Shown piece after piece: positions 54,444-64,000 of a stretch of 64,000 bases of DNA. This stretch comes from Craterostigma plantagineum (lineage: Eukaryota > Streptophyta > Magnoliopsida > Lamiales > Linderniaceae). The position numbers and the translations under genes were made by a program. The stretch lies in contig JAPQWV010000018.1 in the NCBI GenBank assembly GCA_027422505.1, forward strand, positions 16,138,001 to 16,202,000, in the 5' to 3' direction. How positions within the stretch are numbered: the first letter of the stretch is position 1; each line of letters opens with the position of its first letter. The notes under the pieces were generated by a model. It saw only the letters and a list, made by a program, of their open reading frames with translations, made no database searches and was not told the DNA's origin.

Positions 54444-56482
54444 GGCTTCTGAAGACAACATTTCAGAACCCGTAATCACTGGTGTGTTGGCACAAAACCA
54501 ACAGAAGATGGCAACAACTTCAGGATCAGTGTCAGACGAAGCAACGAGACTTGAAATAGACGACTTGGATTCTCTCTTCGAACCGGTATATCGGTCATAC
54601 ACGACGACACCAACAATGGATCTCTACCAAATGAGACCGACATACCAAGTTCATCTCACACCTCTACCCCACCCGATTCAGAATTGCCACAGAACACCGA
54701 AGAACCTACAGTGGTCATCGAGGTAAGTATCATCTGAGACGATCAATCCAAGTGCAGTATTGGAACTTCCTCAGACAAATGATCAATCTGAGACTATAGG
54801 CAATCTAGATCCACAGATGGCGACGCATCGACTTCAGCCTTGCCTCATGAGCGCAAGTGGACGAGAGGTCACTCGGTTGATCAGATAATTGGCGATCCTT
54901 CGGTTGGTGTGAGGACACGTCGTCAACACAGTCTTTTCAGTTGCTTCCTGAGCCAAAACAAGCCTACCAAAGTAGCAGACGCACTTCGAGACCCGGCTTG
55001 GACAATTGCAATGCAAGAGGAGATCAATCAATTCGAACATCTTCAATTGTGGACCTTGGTACCCCGTCCACATGGGAAAACAGTGGTCGGAAGTAAATGG
55101 GTTTTCAGAATAAGAAAAATGAAGATGGTGAAGTGATCCGGAACAAAGCTAGGCTAGTTGCTAAGGGATACAATCAACAGGAAGGCATCGACTACGACGA
55201 GACTTATGCTCCTTTTGCTCGTGTCGAAGCTATCCGCCTCTTGCTGGCTTATGCGGCTCACAAAAACTTCAAAGTCTATCAGATGGATGTTAAAACCGCC
55301 TTCAACGGCGTGTTAAAGGAAAAAGTCTACGTCGCTCAGCCGGAAGGTTTCGTTGATCAAGAACATCCCGATCATGTCTATCGCTTGGACAAAGCTCTCA
55401 ATGGACTAAAACAAGCCCCACGTGCTTGGTACGATGTCCTGAGTGATTTCCTCGTGAAGTCTGGATTCATACGAGGAACGATAGACACAACCCTCTTCAT
55501 TAAATGGCATGACAAAGATCTGATGGTCGTTCAAGTATACGTCGACGACATCATCTTCGGATCAACAAATCATCGGCTCTGCAAGAAGTTTGGAGATCTC
55601 ATGAAGAGCAAATTCGAGATGAGTCACATGGGAGAGATGCAGTTTTTCCTAGGACTCCAAGTCAGGCAGCTCGATGATGGAATTTTCATCAGTCAGACAA
55701 AATACATCAAGGATATTCTGAAGAAATTTCATCAAGACCAGAGCAAGCCTCTCAGCACTCCTATATCACCAAGCTGCAAGTTGGATGCCGATCCCTCTGG
55801 CAAGTCGGTCGACATTACACTGTATCGCAGTATCATTGGATCTCTTCTCTACCTTACTTCGAGCCGCCGGACATCATGTTTGCCATGTGCTTGTGTGCCC
55901 GTTTTCAAGCCGATCCCAAAGAATCCCATATGCTCGCGGGTCAAAAGAATTTTACGCTACCTTAAGGGCACCTCTACCCTTGGCCTATGGTATCCAAAGG
56001 GTACGAATTTTAAACTCATCGGCTACACTGACGCTGACTATGCAGGTTGCCGAATGGACAGGAAAAGCACATCCGGTGGCGCTCAATTTTTAGGCGAAAA
56101 GCTGGTTTGCTGGTCATCCAAAAAGCAGAACTGCGTGTCAACTTCGACGGTCGAAGCAGAATACGTAGCTGCCGCCAGCTGTTGCTCACAGATGCTGTGG
56201 ATGCGGACACAGCTTCGCGACTATGGGTACAATCTAAATAATATACCCATATATAGTGATAGTCAGAGTGCAATCGCCATTACTTGCAATCCTGTTGTTC
56301 ATTCACGCACAAAACACATAGACATTAGATATCATTTCATCAAAGATCACGTAGAAAAAGGCACGATAGAGATGTACTTTGTGAACACTGAGTTTCAACT
56401 AGCCGACATTTTCACCAAGGCATTGGATGAGAAACGATTTCAATTCCTTGTCGGAGAATTAGGCATGTTGAATCTTCCGTAA
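54444..56482 (+). pseudogene. Reverse transcriptase-RNase H of E4 pol
   Basis: The linker (to about 54840) has stops. RT begins with [20 protein letters not shown] (54840-55136), then one frameshift to 55097-56482: [19 protein letters not shown] (one residue missing versus AFLNG), [13 protein letters not shown], catalytic [13 protein letters not shown] and [13 protein letters not shown]. Then [57 protein letters not shown] and [16 protein letters not shown]. The last 461 codons are open; RPDI in the connection region is altered by compensating shifts near 55860-55925. Confidence 0.92.
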
Positions 56483-56946
56483 TATGTGCATTACGTGATC
56501 TTCTGTGCTATCACATGTTCTATTCTATGTATTTTCTATGCTTATTTGTTCTTATCTTGCGTGATAAAAATAAATATTAATATGATAATAATATATATAT
56601 ATATATTTCTATATATAATATAAAGGGGTATGACGAAATCCTTTAGGATGCTTTGATCTAAAGTCACTTAGAATTTTACCCCGACATGCGATTGATTTAA
56701 TTGCTTAATTTTTTCAGTCTAAGTCGCATCTTGTGTCTAAAGGTCATTAGGTTGCTCCACTAGACACAAAGGCACTATAAATGTGAGGATTCAAGCCTGG
56801 TTATATTTTTCTTTCTTTGGATCTATTTCTCGAGTGAGTCACACATCAATTGCATGTCTTAACTAGTGATACTTGGCTTCATACTCATCTTGCGTTAGAT
56901 CGTTAGGAAAATGATAAGGGAGTTTAGGTTATCCCTCATTCGGCCT

Positions 56947-57223
56947 TATATAAATTTCCCCACATTAGCCCTTAGTCATCCACTTTGAGCCTTCTCCGAC
57001 GTCCTTTTCTTCATTTAAAACACATTCCCGGCCTTCAACCGAACTTAATACTCTTCGAATGGTTGTTCAAACGAGAAAAGGAGGGGGAGATAACAAAAGA
57101 AAACGTAAGATGATGACAAAAGAAGGCATTGTTCAACGCGCAACAAACAGACCAAAGGAACCGGCCTTCCGACTACCTTGTAGAAAGTGGCATGGATCCT
57201 GCAGTGAACTTCTCCAACGATAA
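56947..57223 (+). CDS. Possible small basic ORF with own TATA box in the E4 spacer (54 aa)
   Basis: I do not recognise it. TATATAAAT at 56947-56955 lies 104 bp before an ATG at 57059. The ORF (MVVQTRKGGGDNKRKRKMM...) is basic at the N-terminus with a nuclear-signal-like KRKRK and stops at 57221-57223. In another frame (57129-57344) the next stretch repeats VNFSNDN, so a longer ORF may once have read into the repeats. The coordinates given include the promoter-like element. It runs in the sense direction of E4. Confidence 0.3.
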
Positions 57224-57480
57224 TCTCGTACGCTCGTCAGAACGGCTGGAAGAGAAGCACCACGAAGTGAACTTCTCCAACGATAATCCGGTCTTATATC
57301 GGGAAACGAGAAGAGGAGTGCAGCCTAGGGTACGAATTCCATAACCGAGAACTTCTCCAAATTGATAATCTCTGAAACCTCAATAGGGATTAAGAGAAGA
57401 GGAGCTCAGTATCGGCCCGAGAACCAACAAGAAGAACTTCGCCTACGATAATCTCCTAGCCTCATGGAGAAGCGGAGCTT
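57203..57480 (+). repeat. Degenerate repeats of 60-85 bp with gaacttctccaacgataatc core
   Basis: The core word occurs near 57204, 57267, 57348 (gaacttctccaaattgataatc) and 57432 (gaacttcgcctacgataatc), with agaagcgg- or agaagagg-like sequence between. Spacings of 63, 81 and 84 bp are multiples of three, so a coding origin is possible. Confidence 0.75.
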
Positions 57481-60234
57481 CAACTTGAGCATAACATAAA
57501 AAAATGGATAGTTCTTAAAAGAAAAAGAGGGAGAAAAGATTGAAAAGAAGAGAGACGCCGAAAAGAAAAAAGGGGAGACGGATGTAGAATTGGAAGACGA
57601 TGAAAAGATAAGCTCACTTTCCTTTGAATTCCTTCCGTTCTAAGTCCTAGCCAAATTATAACCCTTACAACCCTTTGATTCCACATAGACGGTCTCTGGC
57701 TTAGGTGAAATGATAAAAATGCCTCGATCACAGGTAAATTGACATAAAATTGCTTGTGTTGACTTGAGTGATAAAAATATAAAAATCCCAAGATAGCTAA
57801 TTGAGAGCAAGAGCGAAACTGGTGAGAGTTGTCGACATGGACCAGTCTATGAACTTAGGACTTTAGTTTGACGACATGACTTGACGGCATTTTCTTCTTT
57901 CAAATGTCTCGTAAAATTTTAGCGTGACGATTGATCGAAGCAAAATAATCTGACCCCATATAAAAAAAATATATATATATATATAATAATAAATAAACAA
58001 TAAATAATAAAATTCGCACATTTTGACATGAAATATTATGTTTCATATGCGTTGAATTGAATAAATGCGAATTTCGTTAAGGTATCGCACATTCTAAATG
58101 CAATTTTAGATTGCATTGGTACTAAGTTGTTTAAATGCGATAAATTTTTCACTGCTTCTACCCTCACACAATATTTTTAAAGTACATGCTTTCGTGTGCA
58201 TCATTTGAGGGGGAGCAAGTATAGGACTTGTAGATTAGCTCCAAATATTTTTGACGTTTTTCTCTGAGTATTTCAGATCTTTCAAAATGAAGGAGCGAGA
58301 CGTCGACACTACAAAGAGAGGAGCTAGACACAAGACAAATATTTCAAAGATACAACTGCCAAAAATAATTGTTGATTAACTCCATTATTACTAATGCTTA
58401 TCTCTAAGTGGTACAGATTTTTAAATTTCTGCCAGGGGAGCTAGACGTTACTACACGGACAATACAGGGAGTTAATTGCATTTATTTTAAATACTAAGGG
58501 GGAGTCTTACAAAAGGTTTTATTTTGAAATAGGGGTCAATCTGAAAAATTTTAGAAGTACTTACTATCGAGAAACTAGATAGAAGACATAATTCACGATC
58601 ATAAGTTTCTCGATCGTAAACAGTGTTGGGAACAATTTTGATTGGCCGCGATAATTTGCGATCGAAAAATTTGAATTGAGAGGAAATTTTCAAATCAAAA
58701 ATTTCTCGAGCGCAAATAGTAATGGGCCTGATCAATTTAATCGCAAAACGTCCAATCGCAAACCCAACATTTGACTTAATGATACTTAATAAAAGTTAAC
58801 TTTTGTCAGCCGGAAAACTTTTTCTCATGCAACCCTAAATCGCAAAAATTTCTCTCGCGAAAAACTTTCACAGACAGTTCAAATTTCTCAAAAATCTTTC
58901 GATCTTCAACACGAAATTGTCTGTTTAAGGTAGAAATGAGATTCTGTTACCATTTGCGTGTGATTTAACTTCGTGAGCATCTGCATTTTGTAGTTTTTCG
59001 CATGATTTATGTTAGTTTCTCGACTGTTCTTCAAAACTGAGAAAATCGCATACTATTTCATAGTGTTTTAGGTTTGATTTAGAACTTTATCTGAGTTTAA
59101 TGCCTGCACTTAAGATAGTTTCGATATTCTCTATGAATCTGATAGAATGGATCATCGGAAAATCTGCATCTTCGACTGTAATCTGAGTTTTGATGAAACT
59201 GGGTATTTGAGTTTTTAAAGCCATCGAAGAACTTTGTCGATCGCAAACAGTCTTAATTGAGTTCCGATTTAACTGAGATACTGTTTGTGAAGAATTAGTT
59301 TTTCGATCGGTAAAATTCTGATTTAGTCGCCACGATAGAAGATTTTGACCGAAAAATTTACTTACCATCGAGAAAACTAATTAGGATTTTTATGAGCGAA
59401 AAACTTACGCACTGATTAGGCAATTTAGATGCTAATTTTATCGAGTGTAAAACTTACGATCGCAAAATAGAAATTTTCGATCAATTTCAATTTGATCGCA
59501 AAAATTTAGCAGCGAGAAATTAATTTTTCAACACTTAATTTTTCGATCGCAAAATTCGCCGCCTGAGATCTAATTGATTGAAAATTTCTCGACGATTGAC
59601 TTAGTCTTTCGTTGACTAATTTCTCGATAAAATTATATCGCAGCGAAAATTATTTTACTTACAATCGAAAATCACATTCCGCTCGACAAATTTCAAATCG
59701 AAATTTTATTCAATCGAGGAAAATTTCTCGATAGTAAATTTACCTGAGAAATAATTTCTCGATCGTAAATTTACACGGAATTTTTCTCGATCGTAAAATA
59801 GGTCGACTACAGTCTCGATTTCAACTTCAATACTTGAAAATTTTATTAAGTCTTTTACTCTGTAGCGGACCTTTGCGTATAAAATTTTCTCGATCGAAAA
59901 ATCGAACTGAGTCATTACAATTGAAATCAATGCATAGGAAATCATTTTCAAAATCAATTTTATCGAGCGAAATTTTTCTCGGCATGAACAGTGTCCTTTT
60001 CACGATTCAACACTTAGAAAATTTCGAACTATTTTTCACGCGATTTATACTTCACTCGAAATTACATTCATGCCATTTCAAAATTGAGCATATACTATGC
60101 ATTCGATATGATTTCAATTCAAAATTCATCGAACATGCTATTACTTGCGATATTACTATAGTTTGATGAAATTATTCATACTTCGACTGAAAATAAAAAT
60201 GAACTAATAAACTTTAATGTATCTTATTTTTCAG

Positions 60235-63200
60235 ATGGATCGCTATCCAAGATACAATCACATATACGACCACAACCTGTATCTGAAGGTTTAGGATACA
60301 AACTTTCAGCTCGATCTGAGCACCTTTCGATGCCCGGACGAGATTATTGTCTCTATCCTGAGAGGTCACCCCATCTGGCATGCCTTAACGGCAACCGCAT
60401 CAGTGCCGATGGTATATCTCCAGCAGTTCTGGGGCTGCATACAAGGAGAAGTGGACAATGGAGCTTTCAGGTTCTCAACAAGGATCGGGACGCGGCACAT
60501 CAGCATGGACAAGAACCAGTTCGGCATGTTACTGGACTTGCCCCACAGCATAATTACGACCCGCTCCCATCCGAGGTTGAGATGATTCAAGACTTTTTGC
60601 ACATGGGATACCAACCGCCGCTCACAAGATTAGCTCAGGTCCAGAGCAGCGGAATCCCACACCCGTGGAAGACACTATTCGGAATAGTGAATAAGTGTCT
60701 GTCGCCCAAGCACGCAGGATTTGATAAGGGCAACAGCAACAATTTGAGGATCTTCCACGGCATCGCCTTCGCAAGAAATTACGACTACACTCAGCTGATC
60801 TGGAACGACCTCGCGGACCAGATTCGGCAAAAGGAGAACCGCCGATCGAAGAACGTGCCTTATGCTCGGTGGCTCAGCATCATCATCAGGGAGATCATGG
60901 CGCTGCACCAGACCATCCCTACTCTGCCTCCTGGCGGGAATTACCAACCACCAAGGCTCAAGTTCTTCCACAACCCACGGCTCACGGACCTGGACCAACC
61001 GTCAATGCCGATCCCATTCGAGCTCCTTCGTCTCGCGAACCCCAACGAAGACGTCTACAAGCTATACTGTCGGGACAGAAATCTCACCGAGAAAATGATT
61101 CGAGGGCCCCGACAGTGCTTGGAGCTAGCCCTCACCAACAACAACAACAGCTAAGCCCTGAGGATGCGATGATTGATGATGTCGCTCAGGAGCTAGCTCA
61201 GGAGCCACCATTGGTCGAAGAGCCAATGCCCGACGTCGATGATACGCTGATAGACGTCGTGGCTACGGAGATGGAACTCGAGGCTCCTGACCTCGAATTA
61301 CAAGTGGAAGAGCCCTGACATGTAGGCGTGCTCGAAGATACCTTTGAGGAGGTTCTTCTACAAGAAGCACAGCCCGAGACAGGAATTGGGCAAAGCTCGC
61401 TTCCACTTGTGCCGGATCAGGCTCTAAGGGATGTTGAACATGATCCCACTCCTCACACAGCTACACCATCCGACACGGAGTCAGATGAGGAGATTAGCCT
61501 GATAAGACGGACTTCCAGACGACTCAGTATACAAATGGAGTCCCTTTTCCCAGCCGTCACCGATGCACCAGATACCACGCTGACCACAACGACAAGGGTT
61601 GTCGGCACTTCTTCGCTCAATCTTGAGCCGCAACCTACTCCTGTAGTATCTGGTTCGCAGGCGCAACCCGAGCCTGCCACAACACCCATAGAGACGAATC
61701 CTCAGGATTCGACTCGAGGATTGGGTGGAAGTCTCATACAGTCACAATCTCAAGTGACTGTGAGCCAACCCATAGAGTCGGTGTCTACTCACGGGTTGAT
61801 AACAGGCGACGTCAGTCGTCCTGGTCCATCTAAGGAGGCGTCCGCACCCCTCGTGATGACCGAACAGTTCCAGGCCGCTCTCTCTGCCACTGTACAATCA
61901 ATGGAGGAAAAGATCACAGAGAGAGTACTCCAAGCACTCGAGGCATCCCGAAGAGATACCGGGAAAGCACCTGAGTTTGAAGGCCCATCGTCACGAACCA
62001 ACCCACACCTCCACAACCCACACCCACCGACCCTCTAGCCACTTCCTCCATCCTCATCAACCCATACACAATCCCCATCACCGAACTCCATGATATTCTC
62101 CTAGCCCGTCTCATAGGCCTTTCCATCCGATCGCCGCAAGAAGAATCCCTTTATAGGCGATTGGTGGACCATCCTGAGCCACCGACTGACACCTGCCGAG
62201 GCCAAAGCTCCCACTCACGGCGCAGACATGACGATCCTGACGATCAGGACCCTCATGAGGGGGAGAAGAGGCCAAGGACATCAACAAGTGGCCAAGGACA
62301 AGGCTCGGGCGCTACACAGACAAGCGCTGGAGCTAGTGAAACCCAAACAACCCAAACACAAACCCAAACAACCCAAACACAAACCCACCGAACCCAAACA
62401 CAAACCACCCACCAAGCCCAAACTACCCACACCACACATCGCACTGCCCACATCGAACCACCAACCTTTCACCTCAGGACGCCTCCGTCCACCCCACCGA
62501 TCTACTCAAGCCCCTTGCTTCCGGAAGAAGAAGCAAGTGCTGCGATGCTTGTAGCTCTAGCAGCTACCCAAGCCACTCCCTCAGCCTCTCCAGACCAATC
62601 GGGACCCTCTGGACATGGTGTCAATCCACACGAAGCCCTAGACAAGTACATCTTCGAAGGACAGTGGATGACCCACTCCATGCTCGAGGAGCATCAAAGA
62701 CAACGGCTTCACGACGTCCGGCGCTTTTTACAACAAGCGTCCATTGATCTCGTAATCATAGAAGACGACGAGCTTCAGGAACGTGAAGACTACGAGCGAG
62801 TTATCCCAAGACTACCAGAGTTAATAGCTCAACAGGCGGTTCCCTCTCCAAGGCTAACGCCAGGGACCGTCCGAATCGACACGCAATGGGAAAACATTCA
62901 AATTAAAATTCCCTTCCTCGAAGAAGTTCATGAGAGTATTTGGAGGTCTCCGGACAGAGTGAAGAAGCCGAACGAGTTCGAGCTGAAAGGGATCTCTCAT
63001 TGGGATCAGCAGAAGAGGATGACCTACCTCTGGATGCTGACCAAACTAGGACCTGATGTTAGGCTGGGATGACTAAGACACAAGCCAAGAGCCATTATAA
63101 GAGTCTCTCCCCAATAAGCCAACTACTCAGCGTCTACTGTGACAAAGGAGGACTTCCAACACCTCACTACATCATCGAACGAGTGGACAGGACCCGAGAG

Positions 63201-63617
63201 GAACTGAGCGAGAGCGACCTGCCGTACCTCCCCGCCGATGAAGTGTACCGTCTTTATCAGCTATACGTGGAGAAGTACAAAGGTCCTCAGAGCTTCATCA
63301 AGACAGAAGGCCTCGAAGGGCTCTACCGGTTCATGTTGCGCCAGGTCAAGTACTATGCCGCACACGACCTTGAGATGGCTCTAGAGAGCAATATGAAGAA
63401 GGTCAACATGACCGCTCCACTCAACAAAGGACCTGAGATCGAAGGGCTTCCCAACAATCACGTACACATCAGCTCAGTCCTAGGCATCACCTACCACAAT
63501 CCAATAGCAAAGAAGAATAGGTTGATGCTGAAGACTGAGATTCATAAGTTTTGCGATGGGACGCTCAAGGTCGTCAGGAAAAACATCGAGCAGGTTGGAA
63601 GAAATCAACAAAGACAC
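60235..63617 (+). pseudogene. Additional ORF (aORF) downstream of pol in E4
   Basis: Env-position protein of unknown function. It starts MDRYPRYNHIYDHN (60235) with an early TAG at 60292. The N-terminal domain follows in 60330-61154 and overlapping frames: FQLDLSTFRCPDEIIVSI, VPMVYLQQFWGCI, IPHPWKTLFGIVNKCLSPKH, LRIFHGIAFARNYDYTQLI and PYARWLSIIIREI. The middle is acidic and Ser/Thr/Pro-rich (60869-62038), then comes a Thr-Gln repeat from acccaaacacaa-type DNA (62340-62410). The C-terminal part is 62161-63072 and 63069-63600: YLPADEVYRLYQLYVEKY, LRQVKYYAAHDLEMALES, FCDGTLKVVRKN. It is cut at 63617. Confidence 0.82.
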
Positions 63618-64000
63618 TATATCTGGATAAGTTGCCTCGCCGAGGCGGGTTTCTATCGTCTTTCTTTGTTGGTCGGCTTCTGTCAGGGGGACGTTTGTTA
63701 TAACGAGTTTGGGCTCGGCTTATGGTTTGGGGTCTTTTTACTCCGTGTAAATTCATTTTTAATAATGAATTTTATATTTGAATAAAAAAAGTGGTATATC
63801 CAACATCATATCTATCTATTTTATTAAGGCTCATGTGTTTTATCACTAAATATAATTTTACCCTTTATATAAGTACAACTTAATCCTTGAAACTTTATTC
63901 ATTCTGATTGTATTCTCATAAATTTTTTTGTAACTTTATTTATTCTGATTATATTCTCATAAATTAGATCGATAGTTTAAATATTCTCAATTAAAAATAA
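63617..64000. repeat. Second copy of the F-box 3' flank (tandem duplication junction)
   Basis: From ctatatctg the sequence follows 50163-50549 for 384 bp to the window end, with two substitutions and four small indels. The join falls inside E4's aORF; E4 and flank share only a few bases at the breakpoint. The copy has no gene. Confidence 0.92.

Larger units (their letters stand above)
56483..60234 (+). other. E4 spacer between pol and aORF
   Basis: A 3.75-kb region. It contains an AT microsatellite (about 56588-56618), a promoter-like TATATAAAT (56947), a small ORF with degenerate repeats (57059-57480) and AT-rich DNA with another microsatellite (57968-57990). From about 58540 to 59990 a dense scatter of tttctcgatcg, tcgatcgcaaaa and tttctcgag words appears. 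Purine tracts gagggggag (58208) and aagggggag (58497) resemble internal polypurine tracts. A splice-acceptor-like cttatttttcag ends at 60234, directly before the aORF ATG. Confidence 0.75.
50811..63617 (+). mobile_element. E4: Sirevirus-like Ty1/copia element with aORF, 3' end cut at a duplication junction
   Basis: Order: 5' LTR 50811-51160, PBS, leader, gag from 51790 (N-terminus deleted), pol 52779-56482, spacer, aORF 60235-63617. It stops in the last part of the aORF, where F-box 3' flank begins again, so no polypurine tract or 3' LTR is seen. Protease and integrase catalytic residues are changed and several frameshifts exist, so E4 could not move by itself. E0 is the closest relative in the window. 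Confidence 0.9.

Noticed and set aside
54723..54728. Perfect-looking splice donor cgag/gtaagtat in E4
   Set aside because: Not matched at the equivalent place in E2 or E3, and it lies in a degenerate linker; insufficient to call an intron.
56588..56618. AT-repeat as possible replication origin or matrix attachment site
   Set aside because: It is a plain AT microsatellite; nothing else supports a function.
57480..57791. 103-codon minus-strand ORF in the E4 spacer
   Set aside because: Composition follows an AG-rich plus strand; no hydrophobic segment, promoter or homology comparable to the E3 antisense unit.
62340..62420. acccaaac-rich stretch resembling telomere repeats
   Set aside because: It does not have the plant telomere unit and is better explained as a Thr/Gln-coding low-complexity repeat in the aORF.

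Overview
This window looks like repeat-rich plant chromosome, from a eudicot. Nearly all of it is LTR retrotransposon sequence of plant lineages: Sirevirus-type, Tork/TNT1-type and Ale/Retrofit-type Ty1/copia, plus Athila-type Ty3/gypsy. The only host gene is a broken DUF295-type F-box gene. I saw no tRNA, rRNA or CRISPR array. The sequence alone does not give the species.

Left part, 1-43429: a nested stack. E1 is a minus-strand Tork/TNT1-like copia whose body is scattered over 738-1410, 7843-9602 and 41529-43429. Three elements broke it up. E0 (1-737) is a Sirevirus 3' end lying in E1's 3' LTR. G1 (1411-7842) is an Athila-like gypsy. E5 (9608-41523) is a plus-strand Ale-like copia with a 5-bp target duplication (AAGTC). 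E5 was itself interrupted in gag by the minus-strand Sirevirus E2 (from 10468; target duplication GAACA). E2 was interrupted in its protease region by the minus-strand Sirevirus E3 (19271-32977; target duplication TAAAC). By eye, LTR-pair differences are about 12 substitutions in 367 (E5), 3 in 315 (E2) and 1 in 295 (E3), so age order follows nesting order.

Middle, 43430-50810: the F-box locus. A short first exon (43624), an intron holding E6 (a copia with only gag-protease, 43669-47147), then an F-box/DUF295 coding exon with several frameshifts and a 1690-bp solo LTR (48156-49845, target duplication GGAGG), then 3' flank.

Right part, 50811-64000: E4, a plus-strand Sirevirus-like element with 5' LTR, PBS, damaged gag, pol, a long spacer and an additional ORF (aORF). 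At 63617 E4 stops abruptly and the F-box 3' flank (50163 onward) starts again. This looks like the junction of a roughly 13.45-kb tandem duplication.

Three points deserve most attention. (1) E3's spacer carries a compact transcription unit on the opposite strand (TGACGTAAG, TATA box, 57-codon ORF with one membrane segment). (2) In E2, E3 and E4 both the leader and the spacer before the aORF are filled with the same short, often palindromic, family-specific motif. (3) Splice-acceptor-like sequences sit just before the aORF in all three elements, and also at the gag/pol boundary of E2 and E3, where gag ends in a stop codon. The last point suggests gag, pol and aORF may be made from separately spliced RNAs.
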